This document shows positions 21,145 through 28,396 of a DNA stretch of 64,000 nt, piece after piece. The stretch covers positions 62,001-126,000 of the forward strand of contig CAVVFG010000016.1 in NCBI GenBank assembly GCA_963747405.1, read 5' to 3'. Position 1 is the stretch's first letter. Every line of letters begins with the position of its first letter. Made by a program: the position numbers and the translations under genes. Origin of the DNA: Fodinibacter sp963747405. Its GTDB lineage: Bacteria > Actinomycetota > Actinomycetes > Actinomycetales > Dermatophilaceae. The notes under the pieces are model-generated. The model worked only from the letters and a program-made list of their open reading frames with translations, did no database searches and had not been told where the DNA came from.

Positions 21145-21924
21145 TCAGCTGGTGAGCAGGGTGTAGGCGGGGTCGCGGTCCTCCATCAGCGCCGCCGCCC
21201 GCCCCGGGTCCACCCACGCCGCGGTCGCCCAGACGTCGGCCCAGAGCAGGTCCGGCCCGACCACCGTCGCCGACCCGTCCCGCTCGACGGGCCACCCGGT
21301 GCGGGGGTCGACCACGTGCGCACCACGAGCCGCGGCGCCCGACGTCGCGACCGCGCCGCGCCGCACCGGGACCACCCGGGACACCGCCCCCGGGTGCCGG
21401 GGGTCCTCGATGCCGATCCGCCAGGTCGGTGCCGCCGCCGACGGCCCGCGGCCGGCACCCACGACGATGTCCCCGCCGGCCCCGATGCTGTAGGCGATCT
21501 CCGGCACCACGTCCAGGTGCGCCGCCGCGACCCCCACGGCCCAGCCCTTCACCAGGCCCGTGGGGTCGTAGGCGAGCCGCCCGCCGGGGCGCCGCCGCCA
21601 CGCCTGGAACAGCCCATCGGTGCGCTCCTCCGCCTCGAGGCACAGCTCGGTGACGTCGGCCACCCACGGGTGCACCTCCTCGCTCTCTGCATGCTGCAGC
21701 CGGAGCAGGTCGCTGTCGGCGCGCCAGGTGCTGAGCACCTCGTCGACCTTGAGCAGGTGCGCGTAGACCCGGGCCACGCCCGCCACGAGGTCGGGCCGGG
21801 TCGGCTCGATGGCGCGCACGTGCACGCTGACCGGCATACCCATGACCTGCTCGACCCAGGCGCGACGGGCCAGCCGAGGGGGTGCGGGGGCCGCCGGGGC
21901 CACGGGGATCTCGGCGGTGATCAC
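21145..21924 (-). CDS. apbE: FAD:protein FMN transferase (ApbE family)
   Basis: 259 residues from the GTG at 21924, overlapping the FMN-binding gene by 4 nt; the frame further up overlaps that gene. Family features are MGMPVSVHV at the N-terminus, YDPTGLVKGWAVGVAA mid-protein, the nucleotide-binding IGAGGDIVVG and the late HVVDPRTGWPVE motif with its Mg-binding Asp. ApbE transfers FMN from FAD to a Thr or Ser of exported flavoproteins. The protein has no signal peptide that I can see, so it may act inside the cell before export. The neighbour carries the target motif. Confidence 0.9.
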   Translation of the reverse strand: MITAEIPVAPAAPAPPRLARRAWVEQVMGMPVSVHVRAIEPTRPDLVAGVARVYAHLLKVDEVLSTWRADSDLLRLQHAESEEVHPWVADVTELCLEAEERTDGLFQAWRRRPGGRLAYDPTGLVKGWAVGVAAAHLDVVPEIAYSIGAGGDIVVGAGRGPSAAAPTWRIGIEDPRHPGAVSRVVPVRRGAVATSGAAARGAHVVDPRTGWPVERDGSATVVGPDLLWADVWATAAWVDPGRAAALMEDRDPAYTLLTS

Positions 21925-22448
21925 AGGTTCGCCTGGTCGATCGCCGACTGCAGCGAGCCGATGTAGCCCTGCGAGGTGTAGGTGGCGCCGGACACCATGT
22001 CGATGTTCGCGCTCTGCTGGTCGACGGCCTCGGTGTTGAGGATCGGCACGGCGTAGGAGTTGATCTGCTGGTCGCGGCCGTTGCTCCACGGCACCTGCAG
22101 CACCGCCGACTTGGTGATCCTGCCGTTCTTGACCGTGATCTCGACCTGCACGTCGCCGAAGCGGGTCGACACCGCATCGCCGGCGTACTTCTTGGCGGCC
22201 GAGGACGAGCCGGAGCTGCCGGCGGAGCCGGACGAACCGCTGCTGCCGGCGGAACCGGACGAACCGCCGCTGCCGGCGGAACCGGACGAACCGCCGCTGC
22301 CCGAGCCGCCGGTGGAGGTGTTGCCGCTGTCGGCGGCCGACGGGGCGACGATGCTGGTGGACGCCGCGGAGCTGGTCGAGGTGTGGTAGCTGAAGAGGAG
22401 CACGAGCGCCGAGACGGTGCTCAGTGCCCAGAGGGTGATGCGGCGCAT
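21921..22448 (-). CDS. FMN-binding domain protein, exported, covalently flavinylated
   Basis: 175 residues. One N-terminal membrane segment (about 5-22) is followed by a Ser/Gly/Ala-rich linker of about 50 residues and then an FMN_bind domain from about residue 86 (YAGDAVSTRFGDVQVEITVKNG). MVSGATYTSQGYIGSLQSAI near the C-terminus contains the flavinylation motif SGATxTS, whose second Thr carries FMN in RnfG/NqrC-type proteins. The linker is encoded by a 27-bp repeat. The domain would sit outside the membrane and pass electrons onward. The gene lies between the ferric-reductase-like gene (33 nt) and apbE (4-nt overlap). Confidence 0.9.
   Translation of the reverse strand: MRRITLWALSTVSALVLLFSYHTSTSSAASTSIVAPSAADSGNTSTGGSGSGGSSGSAGSGGSSGSAGSSGSSGSAGSSGSSSAAKKYAGDAVSTRFGDVQVEITVKNGRITKSAVLQVPWSNGRDQQINSYAVPILNTEAVDQQSANIDMVSGATYTSQGYIGSLQSAIDQANL
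22216..22296. repeat. 27-bp tandem repeat encoding a Gly/Ser-rich linker
   Basis: Three units of 27 bp begin at 22216, 22243 and 22270, each starting CTGCCGGCGGA on the plus strand. They encode nine-residue Ser/Gly/Ala units in the linker of the FMN-binding protein. Copy number could vary between strains and would change the reach of the tethered flavin domain. Confidence 0.75.
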
Positions 22449-22481
22449 GACGGGGGAATCCTTGGGGCCGGGAACGGGCGG

Positions 22482-23969
22482 TCAGTAGGTGAAGCGCTCG
22501 AGGTGCACGGCGTCGCGGGGCACCCCGGCGCCGATCGCGGCGGCCCGCGCGGCCGACATCCAGCCGTCGGAGCCGCAGATGTAGACGTCGTGGTCAGCGA
22601 CGTCGGGCACGATCTCGCGCAGCGCCTGCACGTCGGTGAGGTGGCAGGCCTGAGCCGGGAGCCAGCTGTCGCGGCCCGGCACGCGGGGACCCTCGACCAG
22701 CAGGTGGCGTGCGCCGCGCGCGGCGGCGAGTGCGGCCATCTCCTCGCCGAGCACGGCATCCTGGCGCGAGCGAACCCGGTGCACGACGGTCACGTGCCCC
22801 GGGGCCTGGTCGAGCTCCTCGAGCAGGGCGCGCATCGGGGTGATGCCGATGCCCGACCCCATGAGCAGCACCTTGCGGCGCTCGCGCACCCCCTCGTGCA
22901 GGCGGCCGTAGGGACCCTCCACCAGCACCCGGGTGCCGGGAAGCAGGCTCGCCAGCCGGGCCGACCCGTCGCCCTCGTGAGCCGCCGTGAACCGCAGCGT
23001 GCGCCCGTCGGGGGCGGCGGAGATGGAGTACGGGTTGGCACGCGTCCAACCCGGCCCGTCGAGGAACCGCCATTGGAAGAACTGCCCGGCGCGCACCGGC
23101 ATCCGAGCGACGCCCCGGCCACCGACGGTCACCGTGGTGACGCCGTGGCTCTCGGCGCGCACGTCGAGCACGCGCAGCGGGGAGCGCAGCGAGCGCCACA
23201 GCGGCAGCCCGACCCGGAAGACCAGCACCGCAGCGGCGCACCCGGCGTAGAGGGTCCACCAGAACACCGTCGCGGTGGTGGAGGAGAGGAAGTCGGTGCC
23301 GGTCCACAGCTGGTGCGGCAGCGCGAGGCCGGCGCCGAGGTAGCCGTAGAGGTGGATGAGGTGCCACGACTCGTAGCGCAGCCGGCGCCGGGCCCTCTTC
23401 ACCGACGTCACGACGACCATGACCAGGGCCGCGGTGCCGGCGACGGCGAGCAGCATCCCGGGGTAGTTGACGACGAAGTCGACGATCGTGCCCCACAGCC
23501 CCAGGCTCGAGCCCGCGGCGTAGCCCAGCGTGATGAGCACGAGGTGCGCCAGCATCAGGGTGAACGAGGTGAAGCCGACGAGCCGGTGGGTGCGCGCCAG
23601 CTCGTCCTGCCCCCAGGCCTGCTCGACCCACGGCACGCGGGCCATGAGGAACACCTGGATGAGCAGCAGGGCGGAGGCGACCAGAGCGGTGAGCCGCCCG
23701 GTGGACAGCAGCGCGTCGGAGGGCGAGGTCAGCTGCTGGATGCCGCCACCCCTCACCCAGAGCGCCGTGACCACCAGCACGACGAGCCAGCCGGCGGCCA
23801 CGCTGGCGTCGCGCCACCAGCGGGGCACCGGGCCGCGACGACGGACCAGTGGCGCCATGGCGACGCCGCCGGCCGGGGCGGCCGGGGCGGCCGGGGCGGC
23901 CGGGGCGGCCGGGGCGGCCGGGGCGAGGGTGCCGAGGGACCCGGTCGCGGGGTGGCTCGTCATCGTCAT
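22482..23969 (-). CDS. Ferric-reductase-like transmembrane flavoprotein
   Basis: 495 residues from the ATG at 23969, which has GAGG 8-11 nt upstream; a GTG at 23987 and an ATG at 23963 are alternatives. An Ala/Pro-rich N-terminus is followed by about six membrane segments with His residues in HRLVGFTSFTLMLAH and WHLIHLYGYLGAGLALPH, as in heme-binding ferric reductase domains. The C-terminal half is an FNR module: FFQWRFLDGPGWTRANPYSISAAP (FAD), VLLMGSGIGITPMRALLEEL (NAD(P)H) and YICGSDGWM. It should carry electrons from NAD(P)H through FAD and heme to the outer face, where the FMN-binding protein is a likely acceptor. Confidence 0.9.
   Translation of the reverse strand: MTMTSHPATGSLGTLAPAAPAAPAAPAAPAAPAGGVAMAPLVRRRGPVPRWWRDASVAAGWLVVLVVTALWVRGGGIQQLTSPSDALLSTGRLTALVASALLLIQVFLMARVPWVEQAWGQDELARTHRLVGFTSFTLMLAHLVLITLGYAAGSSLGLWGTIVDFVVNYPGMLLAVAGTAALVMVVVTSVKRARRRLRYESWHLIHLYGYLGAGLALPHQLWTGTDFLSSTTATVFWWTLYAGCAAAVLVFRVGLPLWRSLRSPLRVLDVRAESHGVTTVTVGGRGVARMPVRAGQFFQWRFLDGPGWTRANPYSISAAPDGRTLRFTAAHEGDGSARLASLLPGTRVLVEGPYGRLHEGVRERRKVLLMGSGIGITPMRALLEELDQAPGHVTVVHRVRSRQDAVLGEEMAALAAARGARHLLVEGPRVPGRDSWLPAQACHLTDVQALREIVPDVADHDVYICGSDGWMSAARAAAIGAGVPRDAVHLERFTY
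23871..23924. repeat. 9-bp tandem repeat encoding Ala-Pro-Ala units
   Basis: Six perfect copies of GGCCGGGGC run from 23871 to 23924. They encode the Ala/Pro-rich N-terminus of the ferric-reductase-like protein. Perfect identity suggests recent slippage; the frame is kept because the unit is a multiple of three. Confidence 0.85.
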
Positions 23970-24036
23970 CGAGCCAACCTCGGGCACTTTCCTGTGCGCG
24001 ACCTGTGGCGGTGCTCGGTGTCGACCGTGAGTGTGT

Positions 24037-24048
24037 GGAAACGTTTGC
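24037..24048 (+). promoter_or_regulatory. LacI-family operator-like palindrome upstream of amylosucrase gene
   Basis: GGAAACGTTTGC contains the perfect palindrome AAACGTTT at 24039-24046, the usual core with a central CG of LacI/GalR-family operators. It lies 15 nt in front of the start at 24063, between two divergent genes, so binding could block transcription of the amylosucrase gene and possibly of the reductase gene. No LacI-type regulator is encoded in this window. Confidence 0.6.
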
Positions 24049-24062
24049 GCAGATCCGCAAGA

Positions 24063-25991
24063 ATGCCGCCCGTGAGAGCACCGGTGCCGCCGCCCTCAGT
24101 CCCCGTGCCCGACGGCCTGGGCCGAGACCGCGAGGTCATGCTGCGCACCCGCGTCGAGCGGTGGTGGCCCGACCTGCTCGCCGGCCTCACCGCCCTCTAC
24201 GGGGCCGAGCGCGCGCCCGCGCTCGGGGCCGACCTCGTCGAGCTCGCGGCCGCCGCCTACGCGGTGCGGGCCGACCGGCTCCACGTGCGCGACCTGGAGC
24301 GGATGCTGCGCCCGGACTGGCTCCAGGACCCCGCCATGGTCGGCTACGCCGCCTACACCGAGCGGTTCGCCGACGACCTGGCCGGCGTTGCCGAGCACCT
24401 GCCCTACCTCGACGAGCTCGGTGTGCGCTACCTGCACCTGATGCCGCTGCTGCGCCCCCGGGACGGCGACAACGACGGCGGTTACGCCGTGGCCGACTAC
24501 CGCTCGGTGCGGCCCGACCTCGGCACGATGGACGACCTCGAGCACCTCGCGTCGCGGCTGCACGAGGCCGACATGAGCCTGGTGCTCGACCTCGTGCTCA
24601 ACCACGTGGCGCGCGAGCACGAGTGGGCACGGCGGGCGCGGGCCGGCGAGCCCGGCTACCGCGACTACTTCCACGTCTTCCCCGACCGCGACATCCCCGA
24701 CGCGTACGAGCGCACCCTGCCCGAGGTGTTCCCCGACTTCGCCCCGGGCAACTTCACCTGGGACGACGAGCTGCCGGGGTGGGTCTGGACGACGTTCAAC
24801 GAGTTCCAGTGGGACGTCAACTGGGCCAACCCCGCGGTGCTGCGCGAGTACGCCGCGATCATCCTCGAGCTCGCCAACCGCGGGGTCGACGTGCTGCGGC
24901 TCGACGCCATCGCCTTCATGTGGAAACGGCTCGGCACCGACTGCCAGGGCGAGCCGGAGGTGCACGCCATCACCCAGGTGCTGCGGGCCGTCACGCGCAT
25001 CGCGTGCCCGAGCGTGGCGTTCCTCGCCGAGGCGATCGTGGCGCCCAGCAAGCTGCTCGCCTACCTCGGCGCCGGCCCCTACACCGGCAAGGTCAGCGAC
25101 CTCGCCTACCACAACAGCCTCATGGTGCAGGTCTGGTCGATGCTCGCCGCCCGCGACGTGCGGCTCGCCGTGCAGGCGCTCGGCGCGCTGCCGCCCAAGC
25201 CGCCCACCGCCACCTGGCTGACCTACCTGCGCTGCCACGACGACATCGGCTGGGCGATCATGGACGACGACGCCGCGGCCGTCGGGGTGACCGGCCACGG
25301 GCACCGCAGCTTCCTGGCCCACTGGTACGCCGGCGACTTCCCGGGCTCCCCGGCCCGGGGGCTGGTGTTCCAGTACAACCCCGACACCGACGACCGGCGC
25401 ACGAGCGGCAGCGCGGCCTCCCTCGTCGGCCTGGAGGCGGCGCACTCGGTCGCCGAGGTCGACCGCGCGGCATCCGCGCTGCGGCTGGCGCACGCGCTGG
25501 TGCTGGGCTGGGGCGGCATCCCGGTCATCTGGAGCGGCGACGAGCTCGGGCAGCCCAACGACCCGCACTGGGCCGACGAGCCGGGGCACGAGGACGACAA
25601 CCGCTGGGCGCACCGGCCGCGGCTGGACTGGGCCCGCGCCGAGCAGCGGCACGAGCGGGGCACGGTGCCGGGCCGGGTGTTCGGCGACCTGCTGTCGCTG
25701 GTGCGGGCGCGTGGCCGGCTGGCCCACCTGCACGGCTCGGTCGAGACGAGCGTGGGGCCGGTCGACGACCCGGGCGTGCTGGTGACGGTGCGCGAGCACC
25801 CGGTGGGCCGCTTCGTCGGCGTCTACAACGTGACACCGCAGCCGCGGCCGTGGCCGGGCTGGCGGGTGAACGCGCTCGGGATGGCCGACGCCCGCGACGA
25901 GATCACCGGCGAGATCCTCCCCTGGGGCGACGACGGCAACGTGTGGCTGCCGCCCTACGGCGTGCTCTGGCTCACGACCGACACCCCCTGA
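24063..25991 (+). CDS. Amylosucrase-like alpha-amylase family enzyme (GH13_4)
   Basis: 642 residues from the ATG at 24063; the open frame further upstream overlaps the divergent reductase gene. The (beta/alpha)8 catalytic residues are visible: LRLDAIAFMWK with nucleophile Asp281, FLAEAIVAPSK with acid/base Glu323, and CHDDIGWAI with His392-Asp393. DLVLNHVAREHEWA is conserved region I. The pattern HDDIGW together with DAIAFxWK fits amylosucrase and related sucrose hydrolases or transglucosidases better than trehalose synthase. Such enzymes split sucrose and build alpha-1,4-glucan or hydrolyse it. No signal peptide is seen, so it is cytosolic. The LacI-type operator in front suggests sugar control. 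The exact reaction is not settled by sequence alone. Confidence 0.88.
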   Translation: MPPVRAPVPPPSVPVPDGLGRDREVMLRTRVERWWPDLLAGLTALYGAERAPALGADLVELAAAAYAVRADRLHVRDLERMLRPDWLQDPAMVGYAAYTERFADDLAGVAEHLPYLDELGVRYLHLMPLLRPRDGDNDGGYAVADYRSVRPDLGTMDDLEHLASRLHEADMSLVLDLVLNHVAREHEWARRARAGEPGYRDYFHVFPDRDIPDAYERTLPEVFPDFAPGNFTWDDELPGWVWTTFNEFQWDVNWANPAVLREYAAIILELANRGVDVLRLDAIAFMWKRLGTDCQGEPEVHAITQVLRAVTRIACPSVAFLAEAIVAPSKLLAYLGAGPYTGKVSDLAYHNSLMVQVWSMLAARDVRLAVQALGALPPKPPTATWLTYLRCHDDIGWAIMDDDAAAVGVTGHGHRSFLAHWYAGDFPGSPARGLVFQYNPDTDDRRTSGSAASLVGLEAAHSVAEVDRAASALRLAHALVLGWGGIPVIWSGDELGQPNDPHWADEPGHEDDNRWAHRPRLDWARAEQRHERGTVPGRVFGDLLSLVRARGRLAHLHGSVETSVGPVDDPGVLVTVREHPVGRFVGVYNVTPQPRPWPGWRVNALGMADARDEITGEILPWGDDGNVWLPPYGVLWLTTDTP

Positions 25992-26011
25992 GCCGCACCT
26001 CCCTCCGTCTC

Positions 26012-26109
26012 CCTCCCCGCCGCCCCTCCTCCCCGCCGCCCTTCCTCCCCGCCGCCCTTCCTCCCCGCCGCCCTTCCTCCCCGCCGCCCCTCCTCCCCGC
26101 CGCCCCTCC
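26012..26109. repeat. 16-bp pyrimidine-rich tandem repeat
   Basis: About six copies of a 16-bp unit of the form CCTCCCCGCCGCCC(CT or TT) fill 26012-26109, just after the amylosucrase stop. The strand is almost purely pyrimidine with regular G, which could adopt triplex or G-quadruplex-like structure on the other strand. No gene is encoded. Confidence 0.85.
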
Positions 26110-26111
26110 CG

Positions 26112-26163
26112 GCGAACGTGGGTGAAAGCCGTCGGGGAGACGACGGGATTCACCCACGTTCGC
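26112..26163. repeat. Palindromic element copy U1 (48-bp core)
   Basis: The 48-bp core 26114-26161 has perfect 12-bp arms GAACGTGGGTGA and TCACCCACGTTC with a 24-bp interior. The interior is itself partly palindromic (CCGTCG and CGACGG). Two more base pairs (GC/GC) extend the stem outward. It is the first of eight copies around the DUF559 gene. Confidence 0.9.
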
Positions 26164-26175
26164 GCAGGGCCGGCG

Positions 26176-26223
26176 GAACGTGGGTGAAGGCCGTCGTCCT
26201 GACGCAGATCATCACCCACGTTC
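26176..26223. repeat. Palindromic element copy U2 (48-bp core)
   Basis: The same 12-bp arms as U1 enclose a different 24-bp interior that shares CCGTCGTC with the downstream copies. It lies 14 bp after the core of U1 and 55 bp before the DUF559 start. Confidence 0.9.
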
Positions 26224-26278
26224 GCAGGCCTGTGGATGACGGAAACGGCGCGGTGCCGCTTGGCGGCATTCTCTGGGG

Positions 26279-27208
26279 ATGCCGACGCGCCGCACCTCAC
26301 GACGTGAGCTGCGCCGTGCCGCGGTGGAGCGGGCTGCGGAGCACGGCGGGGTGCTGACCATGCGCCGGCTGCAGGGCCTGGGCTATGACCATGCTGCGGT
26401 CAGCCGCGAGGTGGACAACGACCGGTGGGCGCGTCTGGGCACGCACACCGTCGTACTGCACACCGGCCCGGTCGACCCGGCGGCCCTGCGCTGGCGCGCG
26501 GTGTGGGAGGTCGCCGAGCAGGTGGCCCTGGTCGACGGCGTCTCGGCCCTGCAGGTTGCGGGCCTGACGGGCTACGCCGACGACGTCATCCACGTGTCGG
26601 TGCCCCGCGGAGCGCAGTGCCCCAGGGTCGACGGGGTGCGCATCCACCGGGTCACCCGCCGCGACGGCGAGGCCGTGGGCAGCGGTCTGCCGCGTACCCG
26701 GGTCGAGGTCGCGGCGCTGCGGGGGGCGGCCTGGGCCAGGACCGACCGGCAGGCGGCGCTGGTGCTGTGCTTGGTGGTGCAGCAGCGCCTGACCACCGGG
26801 CACCGGTTGCTCGCGGCACTGCCGCGCGTGCGCAACCGTGGCCGACGGCCGTTCGTGCGGCAGGTGCTCAAGGACATCGCGGACGGGGCCCAGTCCTTGG
26901 GCGAGCTCGACTTCGCCGAGATGTGCCGGCGGCACGGCGTCCCGCCGCCCCACCGACAGGTGCTGCGGCGCACGGCACTGGGTCGGGTGTACCTCGATGT
27001 GCGCTGGGACGCCGGCCGGTTCGTCGTCGAGATCGACGGCGCCGGGCACCGGGTCGGGCTCGCCGTCACCGACGACAACCTGCGCCAGAACGAGGTGACG
27101 CTCGGTGACGACCGGGTGCTGCGGATCGACCTCGTCGGGCTGCGGGTGTACGAAGCGGCGTTCATGGATCAGGTTCGCCGCGGGGTGGGCGCGCGCAGGG
27201 CCGCCTGA
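26279..27208 (+). CDS. Winged-helix (AbiEi-like) plus DUF559 nuclease-like protein
   Basis: 309 residues. Residues about 10-62 look like the winged-helix domain of AbiEi-type antitoxin proteins (GGVLTMRRLQGLGYDHAAVSREV, then a GTHTVVL wing). Residues about 207-305 match DUF559, a Vsr/PD-(D/E)xK-like endonuclease fold: Glu209 in SLGELDF, Asp240 in YLDVRWD, Glu251 and Asp253 in VVEIDGAGH, His257, and RQNEVTLGDDRVLRIDLVGLRV. The protein is probably a DNA-binding protein with a nuclease-type domain; activity is not shown for most members. It is flanked on both sides by copies of one palindromic repeat, and its neighbours are unrelated housekeeping genes. Mobility or repeat processing is a hypothesis only. 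Confidence 0.75.
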   Translation: MPTRRTSRRELRRAAVERAAEHGGVLTMRRLQGLGYDHAAVSREVDNDRWARLGTHTVVLHTGPVDPAALRWRAVWEVAEQVALVDGVSALQVAGLTGYADDVIHVSVPRGAQCPRVDGVRIHRVTRRDGEAVGSGLPRTRVEVAALRGAAWARTDRQAALVLCLVVQQRLTTGHRLLAALPRVRNRGRRPFVRQVLKDIADGAQSLGELDFAEMCRRHGVPPPHRQVLRRTALGRVYLDVRWDAGRFVVEIDGAGHRVGLAVTDDNLRQNEVTLGDDRVLRIDLVGLRVYEAAFMDQVRRGVGARRAA

Positions 27209-27232
27209 CCCGCCCCTGCGCTCCCCTCCGCT

Positions 27233-27594
27233 GCGAACGTGGGTGACGACCGTCGTCGTGGCGGCGGATTTCACCCACGTTCGGGGAAGCCGCTGCGGAC
27301 GTGGGTGACCATCGTCGTCGTGGCGGCGGATGTCACCCACGTTCGGGGAAGCCGCTGCGGACGTGGGTGACCATCGTCGTCGTGGCGGCGGATGTCACCC
27401 ACGTTCGGGGAAGCCGCTGCGGACGTGGGTGACGATCGTCGTCGTGGCGGCGGATGTCACCCACGTTCGGGGAAGCCGCTGCGGACGTGGGTGACGATCG
27501 TCGTCGTGGCGGCGGATGTCACCCACGTTCGGGGAAGCCGCTGCGGACGTGGGTGACGATCGTCGTCGTGGCGGCGGATTTCACCCACGTTCGC
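27233..27594. repeat. Tandem array of six palindromic elements, 62-bp period
   Basis: Six copies begin at 27233, 27295, 27357, 27419, 27481 and 27543, each a 48-bp palindromic element joined by a constant 14-bp linker (GGGAAGCCGCTGCG type). Right arms are all TCACCCACGTTC; the left arm of copies 2-6 begins GGACG instead of GAACG. The 24-bp interiors are nearly identical (CGTCGTCGTGGCGGCGGAT core). Copies 2-3 differ from 4-6 at one interior position. It fills the region between the DUF559 gene and the TauE/SafE gene. Confidence 0.92.
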
Positions 27595-27609
27595 GAGGAG
27601 GCCGGGGGA

Positions 27610-28389
27610 TCACCAGAAGCCGAGGAGGTCGCCGCCGATGCGGACGATGAAGGCGCCGACGACCACCACGAACACGAGACGCACGAACCGGTTGCCCCGC
27701 GACACCGCGGTGCGGGCCCCCACGTAGCCGCCCGCCACGTTGGCCACCGCCATGACCACCGCCACCCGCCACACGATGTGCCCACCTGGCGCGAAGACGG
27801 TGATGGCGCCGAGGTTGGTGGCGAGGTTGGCGATCTTGGCCTTGGCGCTGGCCTGGAGGAACGAGTAGCCCAGCAGGCCGACGAGCGTGAGCACGAAGAA
27901 CGAGCCGGTGCCCGGGCCCAGTGCACCGTCGTAGACGCCGATCACGAACCCGACGAGCATCGCCGCCGCGGTGTGCCGGCGCCCCGACCAGCGCAGCACG
28001 GTGGCCTCCCCCAGCGAGGGCTTGAGCAGCGTGTAGGCGCCGACGGCGATCAGCATGACCAGGATGATCGGGTTGAAGGCGGCCTTGGGGATGTGCAGCC
28101 CGATCAGCGCGCCCACCACCGCCCCGACGTAGGCCACGGCCGCCATCGGCAGGGCCGTGCGCAGGTCGGGCCGCACCCGCCTGTAGTAGGTGCCGGCGGC
28201 CGTGGCCGTACCCCAGACCGAGGCGAACTTGTTGGTGGCGAGCACCTGCGCGGGCGCCGCCCCGGGCAGCCCGATGAGCAGCGCCGGCAGCTGGATCAGC
28301 CCTCCCCCGCCGACGACGGCATCCACCCAGCCCGCCAGGAACCCGGCGACGCCGAGCAGCGCGACGACCCCGCCCCCCGGGTCGGCCAC
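27610..28389 (-). CDS. TauE/SafE (TSUP) family membrane transporter
   Basis: 259 residues with about eight hydrophobic segments. AGFLAGWVDAVVGGGGLIQLPALL near the N-terminus and the repeated half GVYDGALGPGTGSFFVLTLVGLLGYSF are the paired TSUP motifs. The family exports sulfite, sulfoacetate or other organosulfur anions; the substrate cannot be read here. It begins 7 nt after the stop of the HAD gene, which overlaps proS, so the three are likely one transcript. Confidence 0.85.
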   Translation of the reverse strand: MADPGGGVVALLGVAGFLAGWVDAVVGGGGLIQLPALLIGLPGAAPAQVLATNKFASVWGTATAAGTYYRRVRPDLRTALPMAAVAYVGAVVGALIGLHIPKAAFNPIILVMLIAVGAYTLLKPSLGEATVLRWSGRRHTAAAMLVGFVIGVYDGALGPGTGSFFVLTLVGLLGYSFLQASAKAKIANLATNLGAITVFAPGGHIVWRVAVVMAVANVAGGYVGARTAVSRGNRFVRLVFVVVVGAFIVRIGGDLLGFW

Positions 28390-28396
28390 GGGTGGC

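Noticed and set aside
26279..27208. Type IV toxin-antitoxin system
   Set aside because: Only the AbiEi-like N-terminal domain is present; no AbiEii-type nucleotidyltransferase gene is adjacent.
27233..27594. CRISPR-like regular array
   Set aside because: Units are 62 bp, internally palindromic, and the interiors are almost identical; there are no variable spacers and no cas genes.
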